64,000 nucleotides of DNA. It comes from Adhaeribacter arboris (GTDB taxonomy: Bacteria; Bacteroidota; Bacteroidia; Cytophagales; Hymenobacteraceae). Shown here in pieces: positions 1 through 9,091 of this stretch. A model generated the notes under the pieces. It was not told the DNA's origin. It saw nothing but the letters and a program-made list of their open reading frames with translations, and did no database searches. The first letter of the stretch is position 1, and the number at the start of each line of letters is the position of its first letter. Position numbers and translations under genes: made by a program. The stretch lies in the NCBI RefSeq assembly GCF_003023845.1, contig NZ_PYFT01000001.1, positions 1,116,001-1,180,000 of the forward strand, written 5' to 3'.

Positions 1-588
1 GTGCAAGTGCAGGGAACTCTCAATAACCCGAATGATACCGATAAAGGCTGGACCGTGGAAATGGCTATTCCTCTGCGGATGCTTGCTATCAACAGTAAAC
101 CTATTCCTCCGGCAGAAGGCACTACCTGGCGCATTAACTTTTCGCGGGTACAATGGGACGTAGCCATTCAACAAGGAAAATACGTCAAGAAAACCGGCGC
201 CAACGGAAAACCTCTACCGGAACACAACTGGGTTTGGTCGCCGCAAGGCCTCATAAACATGCATTATCCCGAACGCTGGGGCTACCTATATTTTACCCGT
301 AAAGCTGCCCTTCAGGATTCAGCTTTTTCTTTGCCCTACGCTGAAAAACAAAAACAACAGCTGTGGCGTCTTTATTACCGCCAAAAAGAATACTTTCAAA
401 AACACGGGCAGTACGCCAAAGATTTAACGGATTTAGGAGTTAATAATAACCAAGTTAAAATTGAGAATCAGGTAAATCAATTAAAGTTAGAAGCCAATAC
501 ACATCAGTTTATGGCTTTTATTCAAGAAGCCGATAAAATAATCTATTGCATAAACCAAGATGGTCTTATTCAAACTTGTAAAAATTAA
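1..588 (+). CDS. CBM9-like carbohydrate-binding family protein (3' part)
   Basis: Only the C-terminal 195 residues are in the window; the frame is open at base 1, so the first codon (GTG) is probably internal. The segment with GWTVEMAIPL, then TTWRINFSRVQWD and a closing WGYLYF resembles the beta-sandwich of carbohydrate-binding family 9-like proteins, which occur in Bacteroidota as secreted sugar-binding or glycan-associated proteins. In these, aromatic residues of the sandwich bind sugars. After the domain (from about residue 105) comes a tail of about 90 residues rich in Gln, Lys and Tyr, which I do not recognise. The signal peptide expected at the N-terminus lies outside the window. The assignment is by motif recall only. 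Confidence 0.6.
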   Translation: MQVQGTLNNPNDTDKGWTVEMAIPLRMLAINSKPIPPAEGTTWRINFSRVQWDVAIQQGKYVKKTGANGKPLPEHNWVWSPQGLINMHYPERWGYLYFTRKAALQDSAFSLPYAEKQKQQLWRLYYRQKEYFQKHGQYAKDLTDLGVNNNQVKIENQVNQLKLEANTHQFMAFIQEADKIIYCINQDGLIQTCKN

Positions 589-870
589 GGAGACAAAATT
601 TCTTAGAATCTAATATTTGAAAACTTTATCTATTTTTTAAGTCATCGAAACAAAGAGAAAAAAGAAGGTAACACCCTGACTATTCTAAGACAATCTAGAT
701 TCATAATACTTTTTAGCTTTAAACAATAATGATCTGCAAACAAGTGACAGAGGCAGGTAGTCTAATGATTTTACTATTCAGGGAAACCTAAGGTATAGTA
801 AGCAGTTGCTGTTTAAAATTTAACATTAAATTACTCTTCCAGTTCTCTTTGTCATTTTAAAATTGAAAAT

Positions 871-1899
871 ATGTCTTTACTCGGCCGTCGTAAATTTATC
901 AAAGCTTCTTCACTAGGAATGTCCCTGTTGGCTTTTGATCGTTCTGTTTTTGCCTCAGCTTTGCCCGAAAATAAATTTGCTCCTCTGGCACCCATTGTAA
1001 TTTCTACCTGGGATTTCGGTATTCCCGCCAATCAAGCCGCCTGGAAAATTTTAAGTCAGGGCGGCCGGGCCTTAGATGCGGTTGAAGCCGGGGCCCGGAT
1101 TCCGGAAGCAGATTTAAATAATCACAGTGTGGGTCGCGCCGGCTATCCGGACCGGGATGGCTACGTAACCTTAGACGCTTGCATAATGGATGAACAAGGA
1201 AATTGCGGGGCGGTAGCCGCCCTGGAAAATATTGATCATCCCATTTCCGTGGCCCGGCTGGTAATGGAAAAAACGCCGCACGTTTTTTTAGTAGGCACGG
1301 GTGCCACCCAATTTGCCCTAGAAAACGGCTTTAAAAAAATGAAATTACTTACGCCCGAGTCAGAGAAAGCCTGGCGCGAATGGTTAAAAGAAGCGAAGTA
1401 TAAACCAACCATAAACGTCGAAAACAAATTGTACCGGCCGGATAAATTACCCGGCAATAAATTCAACCACGATACCATTGGCATGTTGGCCCTGGATGCA
1501 AAAGGTAATTTATCGGGCGCTTGTACTACAAGCGGAATGGCTTTTAAAATGCACGGCCGGGTAGGAGATAGCCCCATTATTGGCGCCGGATTGTACATCG
1601 ACAACGAGGTGGGTGGCGCTACTTCTACGGGGGTAGGAGAAGAAGTAATCCGGAACGTAGGCAGCTTTTTAGTAGTAGAATTAATGCGGCAAGGTTACTC
1701 TCCCGAAAAAGCTTGCCAAACCGCGGTGCAGCGAATCATTAACAAAAAACCGGAGAAAGCGAAGGATCTGCAGGTAGGATTTCTGGCGTTGAACAAAAAA
1801 GGAGAATACGGGGCTTATGCCATTCAAAAAGGATTTTCTTACGCGGTTTGCACTTCCGAAAAACAAGATTTGCTGCTGCCAAGTAAAAGTAATTTTTAA
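871..1899 (+). CDS. N(4)-(beta-N-acetylglucosaminyl)-L-asparaginase (glycosylasparaginase), Tat-exported
   Basis: A glycosylasparaginase of the Ntn-hydrolase fold, which cleaves the GlcNAc-Asn bond of N-glycan remnants and matures by cutting itself just before a Thr. The nucleophile is seen as Thr202 in HDTIGMLALD, with Gly-rich substrate loops at GRVGDSPIIGAGLY and the GGATSTGVGEE stretch. The N-terminus has a twin-arginine motif (GRRKFIK, residues 5-11) followed by a hydrophobic stretch ending near SVFASA, so Tat export to the periplasm is likely. The length of 342 residues is normal for the family. The ATG start gives the complete Tat signal. The gene stands alone, preceded by about 280 bp without a gene. 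It may belong to glycan scavenging together with the preceding CBM9-like protein, which is inference. Confidence 0.88.
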   Translation: MSLLGRRKFIKASSLGMSLLAFDRSVFASALPENKFAPLAPIVISTWDFGIPANQAAWKILSQGGRALDAVEAGARIPEADLNNHSVGRAGYPDRDGYVTLDACIMDEQGNCGAVAALENIDHPISVARLVMEKTPHVFLVGTGATQFALENGFKKMKLLTPESEKAWREWLKEAKYKPTINVENKLYRPDKLPGNKFNHDTIGMLALDAKGNLSGACTTSGMAFKMHGRVGDSPIIGAGLYIDNEVGGATSTGVGEEVIRNVGSFLVVELMRQGYSPEKACQTAVQRIINKKPEKAKDLQVGFLALNKKGEYGAYAIQKGFSYAVCTSEKQDLLLPSKSNF

Positions 1900-2125
1900 A
1901 TATCGAACAAGAACGTAATGTTGTATTAGAATAAGGTTAAAGTGGATTAATAAGGTTTAAATAGTCGTAATATATTGTTATTCTATATTGTAAATACTAT
2001 AGAATACGGGCAAAAATTTAGCTAAATATTAGAACATATTATGAGTTAATGGTTATTATCCGGATATTTGTATCTATTGATATTCTTCTGGATAGTCTTT
2101 GTAAAAGCATTGAACCGAGTACCTT

Positions 2126-2542
2126 ATGAGTAAGCTGAATTCTGTATTATTAGTGGATGATAACGAAACAACTTGTTTTATTAATCGCTTATTACTGGAT
2201 AAATTAAATATTGTTCAAGAACTCCTAACTGCCCGCGACGGCCGTGCTGCTTTAGATTTACTACAGCAACGTTTAAACGCGGGTCAGGAATTACCCGAAC
2301 TTATTCTGCTGGATATTAAGATGCCGGGGATGGATGGATTCGAGTTTTTTTCGGAATATAAAAAACGGCCGGAATTTGCTTCCAGTCTTATCGTCATGCT
2401 CACTACTTCGCAAAACACCCGCGATCTGGAACAAGCTAAATCCCTGGGTATTCCTTTTTACTTAACTAAACCTTTAACCCCGCAAAAAATTACCGATATT
2501 GTTAATTCTCATTTCAAAATGAAACAATCTAATAGTATTTAG
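2126..2542 (+). CDS. Single-domain response regulator (CheY-like receiver)
   Basis: A stand-alone receiver domain of 138 residues with no output domain. The acidic pocket is D11-D12 in LVDDNE, the phosphoacceptor is Asp63 in LLDIKMPGMDG, the switch Thr is in MLTTSQ (residue 93 or 94), and the conserved lysine is Lys115 in TKPL. Such proteins pass phosphate to or from a histidine kinase and act by protein contact. No histidine kinase is adjacent, so the partner is unknown. The next gene converges on it, with 16 bp between the stop codons. Confidence 0.9.
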   Translation: MSKLNSVLLVDDNETTCFINRLLLDKLNIVQELLTARDGRAALDLLQQRLNAGQELPELILLDIKMPGMDGFEFFSEYKKRPEFASSLIVMLTTSQNTRDLEQAKSLGIPFYLTKPLTPQKITDIVNSHFKMKQSNSI

Positions 2543-2558
2543 TCTTTCCTTTTCGAAT

Positions 2559-3446
2559 TTAGGTTTTACCAGTTAAATTTTGCAGCGCCTGGTAATAATT
2601 ATCTAAGGAATTTTCGCAGGTAAATAAAAACAAAAAGGGCTCAATCAATTCGAGTTCCATCAACATAAAACTACCATTTACCTCTAAACCATCTACCCGG
2701 GCATAGAGGCAGTCTTTGGCAAATTTTTCCACAATTCCGCTGGCTTCCAGCAGCAAGTGCGCCGGCGGGTCGGTCGGGAAAATGCTGCCGCCCAAATAGT
2801 GCTGCACCCGAAAGTCGCCTTCTTGGGGAGTTTTTAATAAACAATGGCTGAAGCTCCCGTCAAAATAAATAAACGACCACTCGCCCTGCGTTTGTACTTC
2901 GGCAAGAAACGGTTGCGCCAGAAAAGCTTCCTGCGCAAATAAAGCGTTTAATTTGATGGCTTGTTCTTCGGCGGTTTCGCGGGTTACGGCAAAGGTATTT
3001 TTTGCGCCACCGCTCACGCAGGGTTTGATAATGATTTTATCGGTGCCAAACTGCCGGAAAAGCTTATCTATTTTAAAAGCTTGACCCGGTTCAATCCAAA
3101 CGCTGGGAGTAATGGTAAAACCAGCTGCCGCAATTTCGTGCAAGTAATGTTTATCGGTGTTCCAACGCACGGTTTTCAGCGGATTCAGCATCCGGATATT
3201 TTTTTGTTCAATCAGATCGAGCCAATCTCTGAAATCCAGAATATAATCAAAATAATCCCAGGGCGATTTTAAGATTAACAAGTCGTACTGTTCCCAATTT
3301 ACCTGCGGATCGTTCCAGACTTCGAAAGTAAGATCCAGCCCTTTACCTTTTAAGAAATTAAATAATTCCGTGTCTTCGTTTTCTACCGAAGACGTATATT
3401 TTCCCTGATCGTTGTAGGTTATAAGCGCTATTTTAGAAGATGACAT
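2559..3446 (-). CDS. ATP-grasp domain protein
   Basis: 295 residues from the ATG at 3446. A longer open frame reaches 3530, but it would overlap the upstream SDR gene and add a poorly conserved-looking leader. The N-terminal part (KIALITYND) looks like a pre-ATP-grasp Rossmann-type fold. The central KIIIKPCVSGGAKNT segment is a typical ATP-grasp nucleotide-binding lysine strand and Gly-rich loop, and ELELIEP near the C-terminus fits the Mg-binding Glu motif. Relatives are glutathione-synthetase-like or RimK-like ligases that join a carboxylate to an amine. The substrate cannot be told. It lies 52 bp downstream of the SDR gene on the same strand, so the two may be cotranscribed. Confidence 0.75.
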   Translation of the reverse strand: MSSSKIALITYNDQGKYTSSVENEDTELFNFLKGKGLDLTFEVWNDPQVNWEQYDLLILKSPWDYFDYILDFRDWLDLIEQKNIRMLNPLKTVRWNTDKHYLHEIAAAGFTITPSVWIEPGQAFKIDKLFRQFGTDKIIIKPCVSGGAKNTFAVTRETAEEQAIKLNALFAQEAFLAQPFLAEVQTQGEWSFIYFDGSFSHCLLKTPQEGDFRVQHYLGGSIFPTDPPAHLLLEASGIVEKFAKDCLYARVDGLEVNGSFMLMELELIEPFLFLFTCENSLDNYYQALQNLTGKT

Positions 3447-3498
3447 ATTCGCTATGAAGGATAAATAAACATTTGAAGCTAAGTAGGTTTCAATAATC

Positions 3499-4284
3499 CT
3501 AAAACCCGTACACCGAAAAGCCGCCATCAATGGCCAAGCATTGCCCGGTAATGTAGCTGGCAGCGGGCATACATAAAAAAGCGGCGGCCGCAGCTACTTC
3601 GGCGGGTTCACCTACCCGTCCCAGGGGCGTGCGGCTGAGTACATCTTTTAAATAATCCTCGTTTTGCAATACCGCGTCGGCTAATGGTGTCCGAATATAC
3701 CAGGGTGCCAGGGCATTTACCCGAATGTTATCTCCGGCCCACTCCACCGCTAAATTCTTGGTTAACTGAATCATCGCGGCTTTGGTCATGCCGTATATGG
3801 CACCCGTACGAAGGTGGTTTAAACCAGAAACCGAAGATATTTGAATAATATTGCCTTGCTCGGCTTGTTTCAGGGCGGGGTATAATAACTGGCTTAAATG
3901 AAAAGCGGAAGTAAGATTAGTATCTAATAATAACTGGTACTCTTTCTCAGAATAAGCAACGGTTTTCTTCCGGATATTGGTGCCTACGTTATTTACTAAA
4001 ATGTCCAGCTTGCTCCAACTAGCCATGATAAACTGAGTAAGGCGCAAACGGTCTTCGGAGCGGCTTAAATCGGCAGCTATTCCCTTAACGGGCAAATTTT
4101 GTTCATTCCATTCGGCTAATAAACTATCCAACTCCGCTTGTTTTCGAGCAACAATTAATACTTCGGCTCCTAAATGTAAAAACTCTTCGGCTATGGCACG
4201 GCCAATGCCTTTGGTACCCCCGGTAATAAGCGCGCGCTTACCCGTTAAAGTCCAGCGGTTATTCTTTTTAAGTGTATTATTCAT
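3499..4284 (-). CDS. SDR family oxidoreductase (tropinone-reductase / FabG-like)
   Basis: A classical short-chain dehydrogenase/reductase of 261 residues. It has the cofactor motif TGGTKGIG near residue 20, the NNVG segment near residue 93, a catalytic Ser in QISSVSG, and the active-site pair Tyr164 and Lys168 (YGMTK). The C-terminal [11 protein letters not shown] is typical of FabG and tropinone-reductase-like enzymes. It should reduce a ketone or oxidise an alcohol with NAD(P)H; the substrate is unknown. The patatin gene is 31 bp upstream on the same strand and the ATP-grasp gene follows, so a three-gene transcript is possible. Confidence 0.88.
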   Translation of the reverse strand: MNNTLKKNNRWTLTGKRALITGGTKGIGRAIAEEFLHLGAEVLIVARKQAELDSLLAEWNEQNLPVKGIAADLSRSEDRLRLTQFIMASWSKLDILVNNVGTNIRKKTVAYSEKEYQLLLDTNLTSAFHLSQLLYPALKQAEQGNIIQISSVSGLNHLRTGAIYGMTKAAMIQLTKNLAVEWAGDNIRVNALAPWYIRTPLADAVLQNEDYLKDVLSRTPLGRVGEPAEVAAAAAFLCMPAASYITGQCLAIDGGFSVYGF

Positions 4285-4315
4285 TTTGGGCAGAAATTTA
4301 ATAATTATTCTTATT

Positions 4316-5362
4316 CTACTTGTTCCGAAAAAACTGCTGTACTCCTTCGTGGCCGCTGGTCAATAAAATAACTTTATCTTTCTCGGATAAACGCCGGATG
4401 CGGGCTCCATAGCCTTTAGTACTAACGGAAATGGTGCGTTCCCAGTCTTCGGGTTGCAATTGCGGCCGGTTTAAACTTTCGATAACCATAGTATAAAAGG
4501 CGCTTACGTATTCCGTAAAATTTAGGACGGGTAGAGGAGCCAGTCCGGATTGCGTTTGATCATAGGCAATCTGCTGATCGGTATCTAGGCGCAGACCTAA
4601 AGTTTCTGGATTATAAAAAGGTAATTTCACCGGTAAATCGGTACCTGTAAAGTATTTAGGCTCGTCGAATAAGTTAAGCGGGTAATTCGCAATAATGCCG
4701 CCATCTACAAGTATATCAGCGGACTGGCCCTTTTTAGGATTGGGAATAATGTTGCCGGCGGAATCCACAAATACGGCTTGGAAAAACAAGGGAATAGACA
4801 TGGAAATACGCACGGCATCGCTAATTTTCATGTTAGGTGAAGTTTCATGAGAAAATATTTCTACTCGTTGTTTCGTCAGGTTGGTGCCGGTGGCGTAAAA
4901 ATCCCGGCAATTATTTATGCCTGCCAGTAGGTGCAACTGAGCAAAAGTAAGGTGCGGGTTACCCGTTTTAGCCGCGATTAATCTTTCTAGCCAGGACTTA
5001 AACTTTTCGCCCCGGTACCAGCCGTACCGGTTACGCAACCGGTGAAATCCACCGAAAAAGATAAACCGGCCATCGGTAAATTTCTGAATGGGAGTTTTAA
5101 AAGTAATGTCGGAAATTTCTTTCGGGGAATAGCCAACGGCTAAAAGCACGGCTTGAATTGCTCCAGCCGACGTACCAGCTACCCGGATTATCTGCGGTAA
5201 AATAGCTCGCTGTTCCAGTTCGGCCAACGCCCCACCGTAAGCAATGCCTCGAATGCCGCCGCCTTCCAGAACTAAGTTTCGGTAAACGTAAGGTGTTTGG
5301 GCGAAGGTAAAGGCATAAGTAAAACTAATAAATACGAATACAAGCAGGCCAAAGCGAATCAT
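4316..5362 (-). CDS. Patatin-like phospholipase, exported
   Basis: 348 residues with a signal peptide (hydrophobic residues 5-20, ending TFAQ at 19-22). The patatin catalytic core is complete: oxyanion-hole motif GGGIRG (34-39), nucleophile elbow GTSAG with Ser65, and the dyad Asp220 in DGGIIANYP. The family hydrolyses acyl esters of phospholipids. Export makes it likely to act in the periplasm or outer membrane. There is no C-terminal beta-barrel segment of the PlpD type within this length. It is the first gene of a possible minus-strand run with the SDR and ATP-grasp genes. Confidence 0.88.
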   Translation of the reverse strand: MIRFGLLVFVFISFTYAFTFAQTPYVYRNLVLEGGGIRGIAYGGALAELEQRAILPQIIRVAGTSAGAIQAVLLAVGYSPKEISDITFKTPIQKFTDGRFIFFGGFHRLRNRYGWYRGEKFKSWLERLIAAKTGNPHLTFAQLHLLAGINNCRDFYATGTNLTKQRVEIFSHETSPNMKISDAVRISMSIPLFFQAVFVDSAGNIIPNPKKGQSADILVDGGIIANYPLNLFDEPKYFTGTDLPVKLPFYNPETLGLRLDTDQQIAYDQTQSGLAPLPVLNFTEYVSAFYTMVIESLNRPQLQPEDWERTISVSTKGYGARIRRLSEKDKVILLTSGHEGVQQFFRNK

Positions 5363-5458
5363 CAGATAAAACCAAATTATAAAATAATTTTCTCGAAAAA
5401 GTAAGTTACTAGTTTACAGCCAAATAATTAAAACTAATACTTTAATTCGGGAGTTATT

Positions 5459-5945
5459 TTAATGGCTTGTTCCTGAGGCGAAGAAGACTTCCGGATTAAT
5501 CCAACCATAATCTTCGTCGTACAATTTGAAATTAGTAAAAGAAAGATGCCGTTCGCCGGCGGCAATGGCGTGCCGGGAGCGGCAGAATAAAACTAAAGTT
5601 TGCGGACCGGAGGCAATAGTGCCTTGTAATTCCGGTTCATTGCTTAGGATAATTTCGAGTTCGGTAATTCTGCGGCGGATAGCGTTTGTTTCGGTGTAGC
5701 TGCTATATATAAAAGCCGGGATTGTCCATTAATACAATCCGGACGATGGGGGATGTTACTACCTGGTTCTTAGCCGAGCTCGTGTCTATGTCCAGCCGAA
5801 GATTTTCTTTATTCGAACTTAAGACAATATCTTATAACCGGCTCCCAATAAGAATTTCCATAATATTTTGCAAAGTAGCAGCCGGGTTTCTAGGGAATAC
5901 TAATTCTGTGCTCCTAACAAGCCTAGCAAAACTAAATACTACTAT
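5459..5945 (-). pseudogene. Decayed protein-coding gene with frameshift and in-frame stop
   Basis: Translating the minus strand gives a coding-looking protein in two frames. The upstream part, 5945 down to 5703, reads through VFPRNPAATLQNIMEILIG and, after an in-frame TAA at 5832-5834, NKENLRLDIDTSSAKNQVVT, then IVLMDNPGFYI and a TAG at 5703-5705. The downstream part, from about 5711 to 5459, continues as IYSSYTETNAIRRRITELE and ends at DEDYGWINPEVFFASGTSH followed by TAA. The frame changes exactly at a short TA repeat (5704-5710, plus strand TATATAA). Adding back one TA unit fuses the two parts. No ATG start is left, and more stops lie further upstream. I do not recognise the family. The codon usage and residue mix are gene-like, which chance frames rarely show. 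Confidence 0.6.
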
Positions 5946-6071
5946 TTACCTCAAGGCAGATACTTCAGAAAAGCAGTGATTGTTTTATATTTTAAAGCTT
6001 TCTGGTTAGTTGCTGACCTACACCCTAAAATCAATATTGGGCTTGAATCAATAAATGAAGCAAGAGGTAAA

Positions 6072-6222
6072 TTATTTCGCTACTAATATTTGAATAATTT
6101 TGCCTCGTTTAATCTCATAGTCTTTCGTAGACGAGCGATTTTCTTGTTTGTTGATTTTTAAGGTGCCGGGAAGAGTTAGGCTTAGTAAGTATTCAAAACA
6201 AATCTTAAAGTAAATTTTTTAA
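6072..6222 (-). pseudogene. Possible 3' remnant of another broken gene
   Basis: The minus strand reads as about 48 codons with no ATG, overlapping the last bases of menE. It contains YLLSLTLPGTLKINKQ and then DYEIKRGKIIQILVAK before a TAA at 6072-6074. The residue mix resembles the end of a real protein, but the open stretch is short and I cannot name a family. It could be the tail of a gene whose body has been lost, or chance. Together with the larger remnant downstream it suggests that the 840-bp gap between menE and the patatin gene is a decaying region. Confidence 0.3.
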
Positions 6223-7305
6223 GGTAGCGGGCTTATCGATTTTACCAGTTGGTGTGGTACAAAAATCAGAAATATATTGAAATGCTTTCGGTACTTCGTA
6301 CTTATTTAAAACCTGATTGAGGCGCCTCTTCAGCGCTTCTTCTTCGGTGTTATTCAGTTTTTCACCTTCCAATACTGCCACTACTCGTTGGCCTAATTTA
6401 TCGTCGGGCAAAGCGGTTATAAACGAACGTTTGTCGAGTTGAAGATCCAACAGGGCCTGAGCCAATACTACTTCTACTTTTTCGGCTTGTACTTTAATTC
6501 CCCCGCTATTTATGGTATTATCCACCCGACCTAGCCATTCAAATTCATGTTTTGAAACCAGGTTTACCAGGTCATTGGTTACTATGAGTTGATTAGCGGT
6601 AAGATCGCCGGTAATAGTTAAACAACCCCGACCATCGGTGCCTAGTTGTACGGAACTAGCTGCCCGAAAATAAGCATCGGGCTGGCTACCGTTTAAACGC
6701 TTTAAAGCAACATGCGACGAAGTTTCGGTCATGCCGTAAGTATGGTAAACCGGCGCCTCAATTGCTTGAACTTGTTTAATTAAATCTTTACTAACTGCCG
6801 CACCTCCTACCAAAATAGCTTTCATTTGGTTGAGCAAATATTTTTTTTCCGGCGACTCAGCTATTATTGCTTGCAGCTGCATGGGTACAAACGATCCAAA
6901 CTCAAATTTATCCGGACCATTAGGAGGTAAATATTTAACAGGATTTCCAATGGGCTCGATAATGGTTAAATTTAAATTCCCCACAAATCCCCGGACCAGC
7001 ATCATCATGCCGCCAATGTACTCGGTATTCAGGCAAACCAAAGCCCGATCGTTTTTTTGTAGATTCAGTGCCTGTAAAGTATAACGGGCACTGGCTTCCA
7101 TTTGGACCCGGGTTAAGGTAATTAGTTTTGGAGCACCCGTAGAACCCGATGTATTAATGGCAATTTCCTGCACGCCGTTGAGCCAGTTCCGACAAAATTC
7201 GAGCGTGGTTACTTCGTAGCCGTTTAAAGGTATGCTGTTCCGAAAAGAGTAATTAGCAATCTCTTCGTAGTAAAACTTTTTACCATTCAGCAGCAGGTGA
7301 TCCAT
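6205..7305 (-). CDS. menE: o-Succinylbenzoate-CoA ligase (MenE), short Bacteroidota form
   Basis: An adenylate-forming enzyme that activates o-succinylbenzoate as its CoA thioester in menaquinone synthesis. It shows the P-loop TSGSTGAPK (about residues 52-60), the YGMTETSSH motif, the hinge-like NSGGIKVQAEKVE, and the C-terminal PTGKIDK that carries the catalytic lysine. At 366 residues it is shorter than the E. coli enzyme (about 450), as is usual in Bacteroidota. The assignment to MenE rather than another acyl-CoA ligase rests on the position after menB, menD and menF on the same strand. The ATG at 7305 is followed upstream by an inverted-repeat element that separates it from menB. Confidence 0.85.
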   Translation of the reverse strand: MDHLLLNGKKFYYEEIANYSFRNSIPLNGYEVTTLEFCRNWLNGVQEIAINTSGSTGAPKLITLTRVQMEASARYTLQALNLQKNDRALVCLNTEYIGGMMMLVRGFVGNLNLTIIEPIGNPVKYLPPNGPDKFEFGSFVPMQLQAIIAESPEKKYLLNQMKAILVGGAAVSKDLIKQVQAIEAPVYHTYGMTETSSHVALKRLNGSQPDAYFRAASSVQLGTDGRGCLTITGDLTANQLIVTNDLVNLVSKHEFEWLGRVDNTINSGGIKVQAEKVEVVLAQALLDLQLDKRSFITALPDDKLGQRVVAVLEGEKLNNTEEEALKRRLNQVLNKYEVPKAFQYISDFCTTPTGKIDKPATLKNLL

Positions 7306-7527
7306 GAGTCGTTGTTAGTTGCTGATTGTTAGTTGTTAGTTATTGGCTAAATGTTTATTAGATTAGTTTTAAGAACAGAGAAAAACTACATAAAGTAAAA
7401 TCAATTTCTTTCCTTTTATTTAAGAGAAAACAGTATTTTTTAAATAAACTAATTTACTCGGCATACCTATTAGGTTACTATTCAAAATCCCAAACTAACA
7501 ACCAACAACCAACAACTAGCAACTAAA
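7306..7527. repeat. Intergenic imperfect inverted repeat (GTTGTTAGTT-word type)
   Basis: The left arm (7311-7343) is made of tandem GTTGTTAGTT-like words. The right arm (7491-7526) carries the complementary CTAACAACCAACAACC words. The arms can pair over about 30 bp with several mismatches, around a 147-bp AT-rich centre. The element fills the gap exactly: it starts at the menE start codon and ends at the menB stop codon. It may form a long hairpin in RNA or reflect a mobile or repeat-generated spacer. It belongs to the same structural class as the elements at 13849, 37622, 41129, 48621 and 52022. Confidence 0.65.
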
Positions 7528-8351
7528 TCAAGGGAATTTAGGAAACTTAGAAAAATCGGGTTTACGTTTTTCCATGAAAGCATTTTTACCTTCTTTGGCT
7601 TCGTCGGATAAGTAATAAAGCAAAGTGGCATTACCGGCTAATTCCTGTATACCCGCCTGTCCATCGAGTTCGGCATTAAAGGCTGACTTTAACATGCGCA
7701 AGGCAATAGGGCTCTTTTCCAATATTTTATGGCACCATTCAACTGTGGTTTCTTCTAAATTTTCGAGAGGAACAACTTTATTTACTAAGCCCATCTCTAA
7801 AGCTTCCTGCGCATTATACTGATCGCATAAAAACCAGATTTCGCGGGCTTTTTTCTGACCAACAATCCGGGCGAGATAAGAAGCCCCAAAACCGCCATCG
7901 AAGGAACCCACCTTCGGACCCGTCTGGCCGAATCGTGCGTTTTCGGCAGCAATACTTAAATCACAAATTACGTGTAACACATGGCCCCCCCAATCGCCCA
8001 TCCGGCTACCATGGCAATTACCGGTTTCGGAATGCGCCGGATTTGCATTTGTAAATCCAATACGTTTAAACGGGGCACGGCATCTTCGCCGACATAACCA
8101 CCGTGCCCACGTACGCTTTGGTCGCCGCCGCTGCAAAATGCCTGTCCGCCTTCGCCGGTTAAAATAACAACGCCAACATCAGGATTTTGCCGGGCCAACT
8201 CCATGGCATCACTCATTTCCTGAACCGTGAGCGGGGTAAAAGCATTGTGCTTATGAGGTCGGTTAATACTTATTTTCGCGATACCTTGGTAATAGGAGAA
8301 CAGAATTTCTTTGTATTCTTTTAAGATTTGCCAGTTGTACTTACTTTGCAT
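7528..8351 (-). pseudogene. menB: 1,4-Dihydroxy-2-naphthoyl-CoA synthase (MenB), frameshifted at a G7 run
   Basis: MenB closes the second ring of menaquinone, turning o-succinylbenzoyl-CoA into DHNA-CoA; it is a crotonase-fold enzyme. The first 127 codons (8351-7968) include [11 protein letters not shown] and run to VAGWAIGG, then leave frame. The rest, in another frame to 7528, holds [19 protein letters not shown] and [19 protein letters not shown], both hallmarks of MenB. The break is at a run of seven G (plus-strand C at 7985-7991). One extra G restores the expected IGGGHVLH and a protein of 274 residues, the normal length. Everything else is intact. A sequencing or assembly error, a recent mutation or slippage at the homopolymer are all possible. 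Confidence 0.88.
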
Positions 8352-8441
8352 AGGGTATATGAATTAGCTTACTCCGGTTGATAAATGCGCCCGAAGGTAA
8401 ATTATACGCCGGAAAAATAAAATGAATAATCAGATATATAT

Positions 8442-8483
8442 AAAACAAAAGCCACCGCTTAAGGTTGCGGTGGCTTTTGTTTT
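8442..8483 (-). terminator. Strong hairpin terminator downstream of the doxX pair
   Basis: A perfect 17-bp stem: AAAACAAAAGCCACCGC (8442-8458) pairs with 8467-8483 around an 8-base loop. It has A and T runs on the two sides, so it can work in both directions. It lies between the end of the DoxX gene and the start of menB on the minus strand, so menB probably has its own promoter. Confidence 0.85.
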
Positions 8484-8534
8484 ACTTAAAATAAGCACTA
8501 TTAAAATGTTCGATTGCAGCGTTTTATTTCTGGC

Positions 8535-9050
8535 TCAAGTTTCTTCGTAATGTTCCAGATATTTATCAACCGACCAGGGTCCAGAACCAATAATAAAACT
8601 ACTGATAAGGAGGATTAAGGTAAATAAAGCGGTCCACCATTCAAAAGTAGTTGTATTTAAATTGACTTCCGTCCAGACAAAGTTTATCCCCCCCTGAGCC
8701 ATTGTATTACCAGCATCCATTCGCATGCCGGGCATCGTAAAAAGTACCGCTCCCAGCAGGATAGGAAGTTGGAAAAAAATGGCAATACGGGTAAGAAATC
8801 CTAAGGCGATAAATAAACCGCCTATAATGTGCATGTACGCAATAAACTGAACCAGTAATTGAGCATTCCAATTAACGTTAGTCCCATTTAGCGCGTTAAT
8901 GTTAGAAATAAACATTTGCACGGAATCGATTTGGCTGAGAACAATAAAGCCTTTCACAAACAGAAAAACGCCTAAACCCATTCGCACAAAATCAAACCAG
9001 GCCGGATAATGCGTAGAGGCCCAGTTTTCAATTCTTTGAGTAATTTCCAT
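8535..9050 (-). CDS. DoxX family membrane protein (copy 1)
   Basis: 171 residues with four predicted membrane helices: FVRMGLGVFLFVKGFIVL near the N-terminus, a second around LLVQFIAYMHIIGGLFIALG, a third around FFQLPILLGAVLF, and a last near ALFTLILLISSFIIG. This is the DoxX/SURF4-like layout. DoxX proteins are linked to quinone or thiosulfate redox in some organisms, but the role here is unknown. It is a clear paralogue of the next gene upstream (9092-9529): both begin ME(I/V)T with W-x-D-F-x-R-x-G-L-G following. Compared with the other copy it carries an extra segment after the third helix (about residues 110-125). Confidence 0.8.
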   Translation of the reverse strand: MEITQRIENWASTHYPAWFDFVRMGLGVFLFVKGFIVLSQIDSVQMFISNINALNGTNVNWNAQLLVQFIAYMHIIGGLFIALGFLTRIAIFFQLPILLGAVLFTMPGMRMDAGNTMAQGGINFVWTEVNLNTTTFEWWTALFTLILLISSFIIGSGPWSVDKYLEHYEET

Positions 9051-9091
9051 AGCAATTTAATTTAAAATAATTAGCTACTTATAAGATGAAA

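Noticed and set aside
5722-5979. Open frame of 85 codons on the plus strand between patatin and menE genes
   Set aside because: It lies opposite the coding-like frames of the decayed minus-strand gene, has no recognisable family, and its composition looks like an antisense shadow.
7528-8136. The first 50 or so codons of the downstream menB frame read as an arginine-rich leader
   Set aside because: That stretch is an out-of-frame reading of the upstream menB frame; only the part after the G7 run is real MenB sequence.
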